From Hydractinia symbiolongicarpus (taxonomy: Eukaryota; Cnidaria; Hydrozoa; Anthoathecata; Hydractiniidae), in assembly GCF_029227915.1 (NCBI RefSeq), contig NC_079876.1, forward strand, positions 22,568,001-22,632,000: 64,000 nucleotides of DNA, written 5' to 3'. Under the pieces are notes generated by a model. That model saw only the letters and a program-made list of their open reading frames with translations. It searched no databases and was not told the DNA's origin. A program made the translations under genes and the position numbers. Shown here piece by piece: positions 63,766 through 64,000 of the stretch (the stretch's first letter is position 1; every line of letters starts with the position of its first letter).

Positions 63766-64000
63766 TCTATATAATAATACGGAGAGTGTGTCTGTTTGTG
63801 TGTCTGTAACAGGCAAAGTTGATATCGTCATTTTCCTTTGATGTTGCCGAAAAAAATCTTTGATGTTGCCGAAAAAATATGTCTTCTTTGTCGTGAAAAG
63901 CCGCGAGTTTTGTGTGGTTTGTTAAATGAAGTTCTAGCACAAAGTAACGGAAATTGTGTTTGGAAAAAAGATGGCTGTCCTTTTTAAGCATTTGTCTTCT
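63766..64000 (+). mobile_element. Non-autonomous Helitron, array copy 4 (runs off window)
   Basis: Starts TCTATATAATAATACGGAGA after copy 3. The 5' part matches copy 2 (ACAGGCAAAGTTGATATCG, TTTGATGTTGCCGAAAAA). It has a small tandem duplication of TTTGATGTTGCCGAAAAA at 63836-63876. Confidence 0.8.

Noticed and set aside
61948-64000. CRISPR-like or satellite array
   Set aside because: Units are ~570-660 bp with Helitron 5' and 3' termini; there are no short direct repeats with unique spacers.

Overview
The window is AT-rich metazoan genomic DNA, most likely from a cnidarian. That placement is an inference from three things: a spliced host gene, a dense mix of eukaryotic transposon classes, and families known to be expanded in cnidarians (Kolobok, Penelope-like, P2X7-C-like domains). 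The one host gene I recognise is the 3' part of the PAT-complex subunit Asterix (WDR83OS), two exons at 11627-12788. Almost everything else is mobile DNA, much of it nested and decaying.

Layout. 0.4-3.2 kb: Ty3/Gypsy pol remnant (-). 5.3-6.6 kb: possible MITE. 7.1-8.6 kb: THAP/DDE_4 transposase remnant (-). 8.8-10.2 kb: two LINE 3' fragments. 11.6-12.8 kb: Asterix. 13.8 kb: palindromic MITE. 15.926-32.787 kb: a 16.9-kb Polinton/Maverick-like virus-like element with ~180-bp terminal inverted repeats. It holds a broken protein-primed PolB, two HNH-endonuclease-like genes, a double-jelly-roll major capsid and a minor capsid, membrane, SAP-motif and zinc-ribbon proteins. A 4.7-kb CR1/L2-type LINE sits inside its polymerase gene. 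34.6-38.7 kb: remnant of a second, different protein-primed PolB (-) with an EndoVII-like insertion. 38.8-39.4 kb: Helitron ends. 39.42-44.30 kb: a Kolobok-type transposon with TTAA target duplication. It carries a spliced transposase (-) and a P2X7-intracellular-like gene (+), and was invaded by a Penelope-like element and a tRNA-derived SINE. 44.6-45.2 kb: ~100-bp imperfect repeats. 48.3-48.9 kb: RT fragment. 49.70-55.05 kb: a Mutator-like element with 35-bp TIRs and a 9-bp target duplication. Its nine-exon gene joins C2H2 fingers, a MULE DDE transposase, SWIM, a Ulp1/C48 protease and a PHD-like finger. 56.58-59.33 kb: MITE with a nested LINE. 61.95-64.0 kb: head-to-tail Helitron array.

How the parts work together. 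In the Polinton-like element the polymerase and a cluster of unknown genes run rightward. A leftward block ends with the major capsid gene. The minor capsid diverges from it, with the two start codons inside one perfect 22-bp palindrome. Nearly every gene 3' end in the element coincides with a strong hairpin, like hairpin 3'-end signals known from some giant viruses. I found no integrase, packaging ATPase or cysteine protease in it. Most element genes carry frameshifts or nonsense codons, so these are fossils rather than active copies. The MULE is the best preserved large gene, with three visible lesions.
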